64,000 nucleotides of DNA from contig JACKLM010000004.1 of NCBI GenBank assembly GCA_024235895.1, positions 496,001 to 560,000 of the forward strand. Direction: 5' to 3'. The stretch comes from Burkholderiaceae bacterium. GTDB lineage: Bacteria > Pseudomonadota > Gammaproteobacteria > Burkholderiales > Burkholderiaceae_C. Shown here in pieces: positions 52,665-61,030 of this stretch. Every line of letters begins with the position of its first letter. Position 1 is the stretch's first letter. The notes under the pieces are model-generated. The model saw only the letters and a list, made by a program, of their open reading frames with translations. It was not told the origin of the DNA and did no database searches. The position numbers and the translations under genes were made by a program.

Positions 52665-53978
52665 ATGGACAGGATCCTGATCAGCGGCGGGCGCATCGTC
52701 GATCCGGCGTCGGGGCGCGACGCGCCGGGCGAAGTCGCGGTCGCCGCGGGCCGCATCGTCGGCCTCGGCGCGGTGCCGGCGGACTTCCGGCCGGACCGCC
52801 GCATCGACGCCACCGGCTGCATCGTCGCCCCCGGCCTCGTCGACCTGGCCGCGCGGCTGCGCGAGCCGGGCATGGAGCACGAGGGCCTGCTGGAGAGCGA
52901 GCTCGCCGCCGCCGCCGCCGGCGGCGTCACCAGCCTCGTGTGCCCGCCCGATACCGACCCACCGCTGGACGAGCCGGGGCTGGTGGAGATGCTCAAGTTC
53001 CGCGCCCGCAAGCTCAGCCGCTGCCGGCTGTTCCCGCTCGGTGCGCTGACACGCGGCCTGGCGGGCGAGGTGCTGACCGAGGTCGCCGAGCTGACCGAGG
53101 CGGGCTGCGTCGGCTTCTCGCAGGCCGACGTGCCGATCACCAACACCCAGGTGATGATGCGCGCGCTGCAGTATGCGGCGACCTTCGGCAGCACGGTGTG
53201 GCTGCGGCCGCAGGACCGCTGGCTCGGCGGCGGGGTGGCCGCCAGCGGGCCGGTGGCGACGCGTCTCGGGCTGACCGGGGTGCCGGTGGCGGCGGAGACG
53301 ATCGCGCTGCACACGATCTTCGAGCTGGTGCGCGCCACCGGCGCGCGCGTCCACCTGTGCCGGATGTCCAGCGCCGCCGGCGTCGCGCTGCTGCGCGCGG
53401 CCAAGGCCGAGGGGCTGCCGGTGACGGCCGACGTCAGCATCAACTCGCTGCACCTGACCGATATCGACATCGGCTACTTCAACCCGGCGATGCGGCTGGT
53501 GCCGCCGCTGCGCGGCCAGCGCGACCGCGACGCGCTGGCCGCGGCGCTGGCCGACGGCACGATCGACGCGCTGGTCAGCGACCACATGCCGCTGGACGCC
53601 GACGAGAAGACGCTGCCCTTCGCCGAGGCCGCGCCCGGCGCGAGCGGGCTGGAGCTGCTGCTCGGGCTGGCGCTGGCGTGGGGCGAGCGCGGCCCCGGGC
53701 TGGCGCGCGCGCTGGAGGTCGTCACGCGCGGCCCGGTGCGCGTGCTCGGCAGCGCGATCGGCTCGCTGGCGGCCAGCGCTGGCGCGCTGGTCGAGGGCGG
53801 GGTCGCCGACCTGTGCCTCTTCGACCCGGCCGTGCGCTGGCCGGTGACGCCCGACGCGCTGCGCAGCCAGGGCAAGTCGACCCCGTTCGCGTTCGAGCAC
53901 AGTGGCATGGAACTGCCGGGTCGGGTGCGCGCGACGCTGGTGGCCGGCACCGTGGCCTTCGAGGCCGCCGCGAGCTGA
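52665..53978 (+). CDS. pyrX: Non-catalytic dihydroorotase homologue PyrX (PyrC')
   Basis: 437 residues of the class I dihydroorotase/allantoinase fold (ILISGGRIVDPASG, GCIVAPGLVD, AAAAAGGVTSLVCPPDT, PPLRGQRDRDAL). The metal-binding HxH of the signature D-L-H-V-H-L-R-E-P-G is replaced: VDLAARLREPG has Ala and Arg at the two His positions, and a later DHAPH-like motif reads DHMPLD. It should therefore not hydrolyse. In related bacteria such paralogues are structural partners of the aspartate carbamoyltransferase. True dihydroorotase activity is supplied by pyrC at 57392. Confidence 0.92.
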   Translation: MDRILISGGRIVDPASGRDAPGEVAVAAGRIVGLGAVPADFRPDRRIDATGCIVAPGLVDLAARLREPGMEHEGLLESELAAAAAGGVTSLVCPPDTDPPLDEPGLVEMLKFRARKLSRCRLFPLGALTRGLAGEVLTEVAELTEAGCVGFSQADVPITNTQVMMRALQYAATFGSTVWLRPQDRWLGGGVAASGPVATRLGLTGVPVAAETIALHTIFELVRATGARVHLCRMSSAAGVALLRAAKAEGLPVTADVSINSLHLTDIDIGYFNPAMRLVPPLRGQRDRDALAAALADGTIDALVSDHMPLDADEKTLPFAEAAPGASGLELLLGLALAWGERGPGLARALEVVTRGPVRVLGSAIGSLAASAGALVEGGVADLCLFDPAVRWPVTPDALRSQGKSTPFAFEHSGMELPGRVRATLVAGTVAFEAAAS

Positions 53979-54745
53979 TGGGGCTGCGGCTGCGCGCCGC
54001 CTGGCGGCTGGCGCGCGCGGTGCTGCATGCGCTGCACGGGGTGGCGGTCGTGCTGCTGGGCTGGCCGCGGATGGGCGCGGCCACGCGCCACGCGCGCATC
54101 GCGTGGTGGGCGGGCAAGATGCTGCGCCTGCTCGGGCTTCGGATCGAGGTGCAGGGCGACTTCCGGCCCGGCGCCAAGCTGATCGTCGCCAACCACGTCT
54201 CGTGGCTGGACATCATGGCGGTGCACGCCCGATGCCCCGAGGCGCGCTTCGTCTCCAAGGCCGAGGTGCGGCACTGGCCGCTCGTCAGCCGTCTCGTCGA
54301 CGCCGCCGGCACGCTGTACCTCGAGCGCGAGAAGCGCCGCGATGCGCTGCGCGTCGTCCACCAGGTGGCCCAGGCGCTGGCCGCCGGCGACACGGTGGCC
54401 GTCTTTCCCGAGGGCACGACCGGCGACGGCACGGCACTGCTGCCCTTCCACGCCAACCTGCTGCAGGCGGCGATCGCCACCGCCACGCCGGTGCAGCCGC
54501 TGGTGCTGCGCTACGCCGACGCGCAGCACGCCGCGAGCCCGGCGGCCGAGTTCGTCGGCGAGACGACGCTGGCGCAAAGCCTGTGGCGGCTCGCCTGCGG
54601 CCAGGACATGGTCGTGCATCTGCAGGTGCTGGCGGCGCAGGGCAGCGCACATGCCGACCGGCGCGCGCTGGCCGTGCGGCTGCAGTCGCTGATCGGCGAG
54701 GCCTTGCGCGAGCAGCTCGCGTCCGCGGCGCCGCCGCGGCGCTAG
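53978..54745 (+). CDS. 1-acyl-sn-glycerol-3-phosphate acyltransferase (PlsC family)
   Basis: 255 residues: N-terminal helix region, the acyltransferase motif I ANHVSWLDIM (HxxxxD with His/Asp), motif II-III VSKAEVRHWPLVSRLVDAAGTLYLERE and VAVFPEGTTGDG. Makes phosphatidic acid at the inner membrane or acylates a related lipid. Start overlaps the pyrX stop (TGATG). Its TAG stop at 54743 is also the beginning of the next promoter's -10 box. Confidence 0.9.
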   Translation: MGLRLRAAWRLARAVLHALHGVAVVLLGWPRMGAATRHARIAWWAGKMLRLLGLRIEVQGDFRPGAKLIVANHVSWLDIMAVHARCPEARFVSKAEVRHWPLVSRLVDAAGTLYLEREKRRDALRVVHQVAQALAAGDTVAVFPEGTTGDGTALLPFHANLLQAAIATATPVQPLVLRYADAQHAASPAAEFVGETTLAQSLWRLACGQDMVVHLQVLAAQGSAHADRRALAVRLQSLIGEALREQLASAAPPRR

Positions 54746-54748
54746 AGT
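54743..54748 (+). promoter_or_regulatory. -10 box of the DeoA-like/Prs-like pair (leaderless-type)
   Basis: TAGAGT, 7 nt, ATG 54756. The first three bases are the TAG stop of the acyltransferase gene, so stop codon and promoter share sequence. Confidence 0.5.
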
Positions 54749-54755
54749 CGCCCCC

Positions 54756-56321
54756 ATGGACCGCCCGACCCTGCACGTGCGCCGCGTCGGCATCGACACC
54801 TGGCGCGAAAGCGTGGCCTACCTGCACCGCGAGTGCCCGGTCGTGCGCGCGGCCGGGTTCCAGGCGCTGGCCAAGGTCACGGTGAATGCCAACGGGCAGT
54901 CGATCGCCGCCGTGCTCAACGTCGTCGACGACGAGCGCATCGTCGCCCCCTGCGACCTCGGGCTGAGCGAGGATGCCTTCGCGCGGCTGAAGGTGGCCGA
55001 GGGCCACGCGGCGTCGATCGAGCATGCCGAGCCGGCGGCGTCGATCGCCGCGCTGCACCGCAAGATCGCCGGCGAGCGCCTGACGCGCGACGATCTGGCG
55101 GCGATCGTGCGCGACATCGCCAGCGCGCGCTACTCGAAGATCGAGCTGGCGGCCTTCGTCGTCGCGACCAACCAGTTCGAGCTCGACCGCGACGAGGTGC
55201 TGCACCTGACGCAGGCGATGATCGACGTCGGCCACCGCATCGACTGGCAGCACGACATCGGCAGCGGCCCGGTGGTCGACAAGCACTGCATCGGCGGCAT
55301 CCCGGGCAACCGCACCTCGATGCTGGTGGTGCCGATCGTCGCGGCGCACGGCATGTGGTGCCCCAAGACCTCGTCGCGCGCGATCACCAGCCCCGCCGGC
55401 ACCGCCGACACGATGGAGGTGCTGGCCGAGGTCGCGCTGCCGGTCGAGCGGCTGACCGAGATCGTTCGCGCGACGCGCGGCTGCCTGGCCTGGGGCGGCA
55501 CCGCGCGGCTGAGCCCGGCCGACGACATCCTGATCTCGGTCGAGCGGCCGCTGGCGATCGACTCGCCGGGGCAGATGGTGGCGTCGATCCTGTCGAAGAA
55601 GGTCGCCGCCGGGTCGACCCACCTGGTGCTCGACATCCCGGTCGGCCCCAGCGCCAAGGTGCGGACCATGCCCGAGGCGCAGCGGCTGAAGAAGCTGTTC
55701 GAGTTCGTCGCCGCGCGGCTCGCCCTGGTGCTCGACGCCGTGATCACCGACGGCCGGCAGCCGATCGGGCAGGGCATCGGCCCGGTGCTCGAGGCGCGCG
55801 ACGTCATGCGCGTGCTGGAGAACCACCCCGACGCGCCGCACGACCTGCGCACCAAGGCGCTGATGCTGGCTGGCCGCGTGATCGAGTTCGACCCCGACGT
55901 GCGTGGCGGCGACGGCATCCGCATCGCGCGCGACATCCTCGAGTCCGGCCGCGCGCTGGCGCGCATGAACGCGATCATCGACGCCCAGGGCCGGCGTGCC
56001 GACGCGCCGGCGCCGGGGCCGCTGGTGCACGAGGTCTGCGCCGGTGCCGACGGCGTCGTGGTCGAGATCGACAACCTGCGCATGGCGCGCATCGCGCGGC
56101 TGGCCGGCGCGCCGCAGAGCCCGGGTGCCGGCGCCGACCTGCTGAAGAAGCTCGGCGACCCGGTCGTGCGTGGCGAGCCTCTGTACCGCATCCACGCGCA
56201 GTTCGACGCCGACTTCGGCTTCGCGCGCCGCATGGCCGAGGCCGACAGCGGCTACCGCATCGGCGAGGCCGCGCCGGCGGCGCGCGGCTGGACGCAGGGC
56301 AACGGCGGGGGCAGCGCGTGA
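54756..56321 (+). CDS. Thymidine phosphorylase family protein (AMP phosphorylase-like)
   Basis: 521 residues. About 85 N-terminal residues precede a nucleoside-phosphorylase core with AALHRKIAGERLTRDDLAA, DKHCIGGIPGNRTSMLVVP, PKTSSRAITSPAGTADTMEVL and STHLVLDIPVGPSAKVRT. The long N-terminal domain and the KHCIGGIPGN version of the phosphate loop resemble archaeal AMP phosphorylases more than E. coli DeoA (about 440 residues). It would release a base from a nucleoside or nucleoside 5'-phosphate. GTGA overlap with a Prs-like gene suggests that its sugar product is passed to that enzyme. Confidence 0.85.
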   Translation: MDRPTLHVRRVGIDTWRESVAYLHRECPVVRAAGFQALAKVTVNANGQSIAAVLNVVDDERIVAPCDLGLSEDAFARLKVAEGHAASIEHAEPAASIAALHRKIAGERLTRDDLAAIVRDIASARYSKIELAAFVVATNQFELDRDEVLHLTQAMIDVGHRIDWQHDIGSGPVVDKHCIGGIPGNRTSMLVVPIVAAHGMWCPKTSSRAITSPAGTADTMEVLAEVALPVERLTEIVRATRGCLAWGGTARLSPADDILISVERPLAIDSPGQMVASILSKKVAAGSTHLVLDIPVGPSAKVRTMPEAQRLKKLFEFVAARLALVLDAVITDGRQPIGQGIGPVLEARDVMRVLENHPDAPHDLRTKALMLAGRVIEFDPDVRGGDGIRIARDILESGRALARMNAIIDAQGRRADAPAPGPLVHEVCAGADGVVVEIDNLRMARIARLAGAPQSPGAGADLLKKLGDPVVRGEPLYRIHAQFDADFGFARRMAEADSGYRIGEAAPAARGWTQGNGGGSA

Positions 56322-57343
56322 GTCGTCCGACGGACCAGGGCGTGCCGGCTCAGGAGGCCGCGTCGGCGCCGGTCGAGCTGCTGCTGCACTTCGACGACGA
56401 GGCCGCGCAGGCCGGCGCGCTGGCGCGCGAGCTCGGCGTGCCGGCGCGCTGCATCGCCTGCCACCGCTTCCCCGACGGCGAGCTCAGGCTGACCCTGCCG
56501 GCGCCGCTGCCGCCGCGCGTGGCGCTGCTGCGCGGGCTGCACGACCCGAACGAGAAGATCGTCCAGCTGCTGATCGCCGCTCCCGCGGCGCGCGAGCTCG
56601 GTGCGCGCGATCTGGTTCTGGTGGCGCCGTATCTGGCCTACATGCGGCAGGACATCGCCTTCGCCCCCGGCGAGGCGGTCAGCCAGCGCCACCTCGGCGC
56701 CGCGCTGGCGTCCTGGTTCGACGCCGTCGTCACGGTCGACCCGCACCTGCACCGCGTCGCGACGCTGGACGAGGTGCTGCCGGGGCGGCGCGGCGTCGCT
56801 GTCTCCGCCGCGGATGCGATCGGGCGCTTCGTCGCCGCATGCGTGCCGGGGGCGCTGCTGCTAGGGCCGGACGAGGAATCGGCGCAGTGGGTGGCGCGCG
56901 CGGCGGCGGCAGGGGCGGTCGCGGCGGGCGGTGCCGGCAGGCCGGCCGAAGGCGCGCTGGACCACGCCGTGTGCCGCAAGCGGCGCCATGGCGACCGCGC
57001 GGTGGAGGTCGCGCTGCCCGCGGTCGATCTGCGTGGGCGCGCGGTGGTGCTGATCGACGATGTCGCGAGCACCGGCCGCACGCTGGTCGAGGCCGCGCGC
57101 GCGGCACTCGGCGCCGGCGCGGCCAGCGTCGACGTCGCGGTCACGCACGCCCTCTTCGTCGGCACGGCGCTGGCCGAGCTGCGCGCCGCCGGCGTGCGCG
57201 AGGTCTGGAGCAGCGACACGGTGCCGCACCCGAGCAACGCGGTCGCGGTGGCGCCGCTGCTGGCGGGGGCGCTGCGCGAGCTGGCCATCCAGCGGGACGC
57301 GACCCTGGCCTGCCGGCGTGCCGAACGCCGCAACACGCCGTAG
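56318..57343 (+). CDS. Ribose-phosphate pyrophosphokinase-like protein
   Basis: 341 residues of the Prs family: HRFPDGELRLTLP, APYLAYMRQDIAFAPGEAVSQRHLGAAL, VTVDPHLHR (His/Asp metal site), and the PRPP loop VVLIDDVASTGRTLVEA. It differs from housekeeping Prs by weak conservation of the flexible ATP loop (AVCRKRRHGDRAVEVAL) and by its coupling to the phosphorylase gene. The likely product is PRPP, from ribose 5-phosphate or possibly ribose 1,5-bisphosphate (inference). Starts with GTG in a GTGA overlap. Confidence 0.83.
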   Translation: MSRPTDQGVPAQEAASAPVELLLHFDDEAAQAGALARELGVPARCIACHRFPDGELRLTLPAPLPPRVALLRGLHDPNEKIVQLLIAAPAARELGARDLVLVAPYLAYMRQDIAFAPGEAVSQRHLGAALASWFDAVVTVDPHLHRVATLDEVLPGRRGVAVSAADAIGRFVAACVPGALLLGPDEESAQWVARAAAAGAVAAGGAGRPAEGALDHAVCRKRRHGDRAVEVALPAVDLRGRAVVLIDDVASTGRTLVEAARAALGAGAASVDVAVTHALFVGTALAELRAAGVREVWSSDTVPHPSNAVAVAPLLAGALRELAIQRDATLACRRAERRNTP

Positions 57344-57391
57344 CAGGATGCAGCAGGATTGCGCGGCCCGAATCACCATGAGCAACCCGGC

Positions 57392-58441
57392 ATGAGCAAC
57401 GCCACCGAGTCCCTGACGATCACCCGCCCCGACGACTGGCACCTGCACCTGCGCGATGGCGATGCGCTGCGTGCGGTGCTGCCGTACACGGCGGCGCAGT
57501 TCGCGCGCGCGATCGTGATGCCCAACCTTCAGCCGCCGGTGACGACGACGGCGCAGGCGCTGGCCTACCGCGACCGCATCCTCGCCGCGCGCCCGGCCAC
57601 CGGCGCCGGGGCGGGCTTCGAGCCGCTGATGACGCTGTACCTGACCGACGCCACGCCGCCCGGGGAGATCGCGCGTGCGCGCGGCGCCGGCATCGTCGCC
57701 GTCAAGCTCTACCCGGCCGGCGCGACCACGCACAGCGACGCCGGCGTGACCGACATCCGCCGCACCCACGCGACGCTGGAGGCGATGCAGCGCGCCGGGT
57801 TGCTGCTGCTGGTGCACGGCGAGGTGACCGACCCCGAGGTCGACATCTTCGACCGCGAGGCGGTCTTCATCGATCGCGTGCTCGTGCCGCTGCGGCGCGA
57901 CTTCCCGGCGCTGAAGATCGTCTTCGAGCACATCACGACGCGCGAGGCGGCGCAGTACGTGCGCGACGCCGACGCGAACACCGCGGCGACGATCACCGCG
58001 CACCACCTGCTGTACAACCGCAACGCCCTCTTCCTCGGCGGCCTGCGCCCGCACTGGTACTGCCTGCCGGTTCTCAAGCGTGAGGCGCACCGGCTGGCGC
58101 TGGTCGACGCCGCGACCTCGGGCAGCCCGAAATACTTCCTCGGCACCGACAGCGCGCCGCACGCCGCGGCGCTCAAGGAGCGCTCGGTCTGCGGCGCCGG
58201 GTGCTTCACCGCGCCGGCAGCGCTCGAGCTTTACGCCGAGGCCTTCGATGCCGCCGGTGCGCTGCACCGGCTCGAGGGCTTCGCGAGCCACCACGGGGCG
58301 GACTTCTACGGCCTGCCGCGCAACGAGGGCCGCGTGACGCTGAGGCGTGCACCCCGCACGCTGCCCGAGTCGCTGCCCTTCGGTGCGGCGACGATCAGGC
58401 CGCTGCGCGGCGGCGAAACCCTGGCCTGGAGCCTCGAATGA
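57392..58441 (+). CDS. pyrC: Dihydroorotase (type II, catalytic)
   Basis: Ring closure of carbamoyl aspartate. 349 residues with the intact metal site: DDWHLHLRDGD (HxH), carboxylated Lys in VAVKLYPAGATTHSDAGV, LVHGEV, FEHITT and the Asp of YFLGTDSAPHAA. It is the class II (E. coli-like) enzyme that complements the dead PyrX encoded with pyrB. Followed by an ATGA overlap. Confidence 0.96.
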   Translation: MSNATESLTITRPDDWHLHLRDGDALRAVLPYTAAQFARAIVMPNLQPPVTTTAQALAYRDRILAARPATGAGAGFEPLMTLYLTDATPPGEIARARGAGIVAVKLYPAGATTHSDAGVTDIRRTHATLEAMQRAGLLLLVHGEVTDPEVDIFDREAVFIDRVLVPLRRDFPALKIVFEHITTREAAQYVRDADANTAATITAHHLLYNRNALFLGGLRPHWYCLPVLKREAHRLALVDAATSGSPKYFLGTDSAPHAAALKERSVCGAGCFTAPAALELYAEAFDAAGALHRLEGFASHHGADFYGLPRNEGRVTLRRAPRTLPESLPFGAATIRPLRGGETLAWSLE

Positions 58442-59307
58442 ACGAAGTCACGAACCCGCCGGCGCGCCACGTCGCGCTGCTGATCGACGCCGACAACGTC
58501 TCGATCGACGTCGTCGAGCAGGCGGTCGCGCAGCTGCTGGCCGAGCACGGTGCGCTGCACGTGCGGCGCGCCTACGGCACGGCCGAGCATGTGGCCAAGC
58601 ACCAGGCCGCGTTCAAGCGGCTGGGCATCCGGCCGATGGTCAACCTGGCGGCCGGCAAGAACTCCACCGACATCGCGCTGGCGGTCGACGCGATCGACCT
58701 CATGATCGCCGAGCGGCCGGACGTCATCGCCATCGCGTCGTCGGACTCCGACTTCGCGCCGCTGGTGACGCGGCTGCGCGAGAAGGGCTGCCGCGTCGTC
58801 GGGCTCGGTCAGGCCGGCAAGACCGGCGACGAGACGCAGGCGGTCTACGACGCCTTCAACGTGCTGACGCACCGCAAGGGGGCAGCCAAGGCGCCCGCCA
58901 AGCCGAAGGCGGCGGCGCGGGCGACGGCCAAAACCGCGACCCGCGCCGCCAAGGCCGCGCCGGCGAAGGCCGCGGCCGACACGGCGGCGGCAGCGAATCC
59001 GGCACCCGAGCAGCCGCAGCCCGCGCGCAAGCGCGGTGGCGGCCGAACGAGGTCGGCGGCCGATGCTGCCGCGAAGCCGGCCGCCGCGGGCAAGACGGAT
59101 GCCGACGAGCGGCTGGCCCGCATCCTGGCGGCGCTGCCCGAGCTGGACCGCGGCGAGACGGTCGAACTGCGGGTGGCCGCCGAGCGGCTGCGCGACGCCG
59201 GGCTCATCGGCCGCAGCGGGTCGTCGACCAAGGCCTTCGGAGGCTTCCCGGGCCGCTTCGAGCTGCTGCCGGCGAAGAACCCGAACAAGGTCAGGCTGCG
59301 CGGCTGA
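58438..59307 (+). CDS. NYN-domain ribonuclease-like protein with LOTUS/OST-HTH-like C-terminus
   Basis: 289 residues. Residues about 12-145 form an NYN (PIN-like) domain: VALLIDADNVS, KNSTDIALAVDAIDLM and IASSDSDFAPLVTRLREKG carry the acidic active-site residues. Then about 80 residues of Lys/Ala-rich linker (KAAARATAKTATRAAKA) and a small winged-helix-like C-terminal domain (RILAALPELDRGETVELRV, AAERLRDAGLI, FPGRFELLPAK) resembling OST-HTH/LOTUS. Probably an RNase acting on bound RNA. Start overlaps the pyrC stop (ATGA). Confidence 0.85.
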   Translation: MNEVTNPPARHVALLIDADNVSIDVVEQAVAQLLAEHGALHVRRAYGTAEHVAKHQAAFKRLGIRPMVNLAAGKNSTDIALAVDAIDLMIAERPDVIAIASSDSDFAPLVTRLREKGCRVVGLGQAGKTGDETQAVYDAFNVLTHRKGAAKAPAKPKAAARATAKTATRAAKAAPAKAAADTAAAANPAPEQPQPARKRGGGRTRSAADAAAKPAAAGKTDADERLARILAALPELDRGETVELRVAAERLRDAGLIGRSGSSTKAFGGFPGRFELLPAKNPNKVRLRG

Positions 59308-59380
59308 GCCGCTGCCCGGGCGGCGGCACACGCGTCGGCGCCGAACGAGCTGAGGCGAACCGCGGCGCCCAGGGGCGGAA

Positions 59381-59408
59381 CTTGAATCCCCGCCGCGCGC
59401 CCTAAGAT
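59381..59408 (+). promoter_or_regulatory. Sigma-32-like promoter of htpX
   Basis: CTTGAA (59381-59386), 13 bp, CCCTAAGAT (59400-59408), close to the sigma-32 pattern CTTGAA-N13-14-CCCCATnT. It predicts a leader of about 70 nt before htpX. Confidence 0.55.
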
Positions 59409-59487
59409 GCGGCCGCGATGCCGGTCGTGCGCAGGGTGCGCGGCGGCAGCACGATCCCCGACCACGAATCCTCGAGGCCACCCTTCC

Positions 59488-60357
59488 ATGAAGCGCATCG
59501 TCCTGTTTCTCGCCACCAACCTGGCCGTCATCGTCGTGCTGGGCATCGTGGCCAGCCTGCTGGGCGTCAACCGCTTTCTGACCGCCGAGGGGCTGAACCT
59601 CGGGATGCTGCTGGGTTTCGCGGCCGTGATCGGCTTCGGCGGCGCGCTGATCTCGCTGCTGATCAGCAAGCCGATGGCCAAGTTCAGCACCGGCGCACAG
59701 ATCATCAACGGCTCCGCCGACCCGACCCACCGCTGGCTCGTCGGCACCGTCGAGCGCTTTGCGAAGAAGGCCGGCATCGGCATGCCCGAGGTCGCGATCT
59801 ACGAGGGCGCACCGAACGCGTTCGCCACCGGCGCGTTCAAGAACAGCGCGCTCGTGGCGGTCTCGACCGGGCTGCTCCAGAGCATGACGCGCGAGGAGGT
59901 CGAGGCCGTGATCGGCCACGAGGTCGCGCACGTCGCCAACGGCGACATGGTCACGCTGACGCTGATCCAGGGGGTCATGAACACGTTCGTCGTCTTCCTG
60001 TCGCGCGTGATCGGCTACTTCGTCGACCGCGTGATCCTGAAGAACGAGCGCGGCGTGGGCATCGGCTACTACCTGACGACGATCGTGCTCGACATCGTGC
60101 TCGGGGTGCTGGCGGCGGTCATCGTCGCCTGGTTCTCGCGCCAGCGCGAATACCGCGCCGATGCGGGTTCGGCCGAGCTGATGGGCGATCGCCGCCCGAT
60201 GGTCAATGCGCTGGCGCGTCTGGGCGGGCTGCAGCCGGGGCAGTTGCCGCAGACGGTCGAGGCGATGGGCATCAGCGGCAAGGGCGGTGTGATGGCGCTG
60301 CTGTCGACGCACCCGCCGATCGAGGACCGCATCCGGGCGCTGCAGCAGGCCCAGTAG
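59488..60357 (+). CDS. htpX: Protease HtpX (membrane zinc metalloprotease)
   Basis: 289 residues, membrane quality-control protease. Two N-terminal helices (IVLFLATNLAVIVVLGIVAS, LGMLLGFAAVIGFGGALISLLI), zinc motif VIGHEVAHVANGD (HExxH), two further helices, and the third ligand region REYRADAGSAEL. Expected to be heat-inducible; the sigma-32-like promoter fits. Confidence 0.96.
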   Translation: MKRIVLFLATNLAVIVVLGIVASLLGVNRFLTAEGLNLGMLLGFAAVIGFGGALISLLISKPMAKFSTGAQIINGSADPTHRWLVGTVERFAKKAGIGMPEVAIYEGAPNAFATGAFKNSALVAVSTGLLQSMTREEVEAVIGHEVAHVANGDMVTLTLIQGVMNTFVVFLSRVIGYFVDRVILKNERGVGIGYYLTTIVLDIVLGVLAAVIVAWFSRQREYRADAGSAELMGDRRPMVNALARLGGLQPGQLPQTVEAMGISGKGGVMALLSTHPPIEDRIRALQQAQ

Positions 60358-60448
60358 GACGAAGGCCGGGTGGCGCCACCGGCGTCGCCGCCAGCGGGGC
60401 TGGCGGGCGATCGCGCGCCGCGGCACGGAACCTTCGGCGCCGCGGTGG

Positions 60449-60454
60449 GACAAT
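60449..60454 (+). promoter_or_regulatory. -10 box of rnpB
   Basis: GACAAT ends 7 nt before the first paired base of RNase P RNA at 60462. This gives an internal measure of -10 to +1 spacing in this genome. Confidence 0.6.
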
Positions 60455-60461
60455 CCCCCGT

Positions 60462-60914
60462 GTGAAGCAGGCCAGACCGCCGCTGGCGCGAGCACCGAAA
60501 GGTGGCGCTGGAGGAAGGTCCGGACTGCACAGGGCAGCGTAGGAGCTAACGGCTCTCCACCGCGAGGTGAGGATCAGAGCAACAGAGACGAGTCAGCGCG
60601 GAGCGCCCGGGGCGGGTGGTCTGTGAGCCGCCGGCGTCAGCCGGCAGGCCTGTGCGGCGCGAGCCGGACAGGCCCGGGCGCCAGCCTGGGGTTCACAGTC
60701 ACCCAACACGGGGCGAACGCCCCGCGTTGGGTGAAACGGGCAATCTCTACGCGCAGCAACACCGAATAGGCCGGCATCGAGGTGGCCCGCGGAGCCGGCG
60801 GGTGGGTGGCACCGAGCCGGGTGGGCGACCCCCGGCCCAGAGGAATGGCGGTCACGCCGCGGCCCGCGCGAGCGGGCGGCGACGCACAGAATCCGGCCTA
60901 CCGGCCTGCTTCAC
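60462..60914 (+). ncRNA. rnpB: RNase P RNA, bacterial type A
   Basis: Catalytic RNA that matures tRNA 5' ends. The 5' GTGAAGCAGGCC pairs with the 3' GGCCTGCTTCAC (P1). Conserved cores CTGGAGGAAGGTCCGGACT (CR-I) at about 60509, GATCAGAGCAACAGAGA near 60570, GTGAAACGGGCAATCTCTACG near 60732 and ACAGAATCCGGCCTA before the 3' end are present. About 453 nt, longer than the 350-400 nt common for the type, because GC-rich helices (such as GGTGGGTGGC...) are extended. Confidence 0.95.
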
Positions 60915-61030
60915 ACTACTTCCCCGGCGTGGCGGTGCGGCCCGTTGGCCGCCGCGCCCGCTCGCTCGACCGCGCCGGACTTTCTCGCACCGGACGCCTC
61001 GAGCGCGCGGTGCGCACGGCGCCAGCGCGT

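Noticed and set aside
52665..53978. PyrX as a second active dihydroorotase or an allantoinase
   Set aside because: The HxH metal motif is replaced by Ala and Arg, and the gene is coupled to pyrB as in complexes with inactive paralogues.
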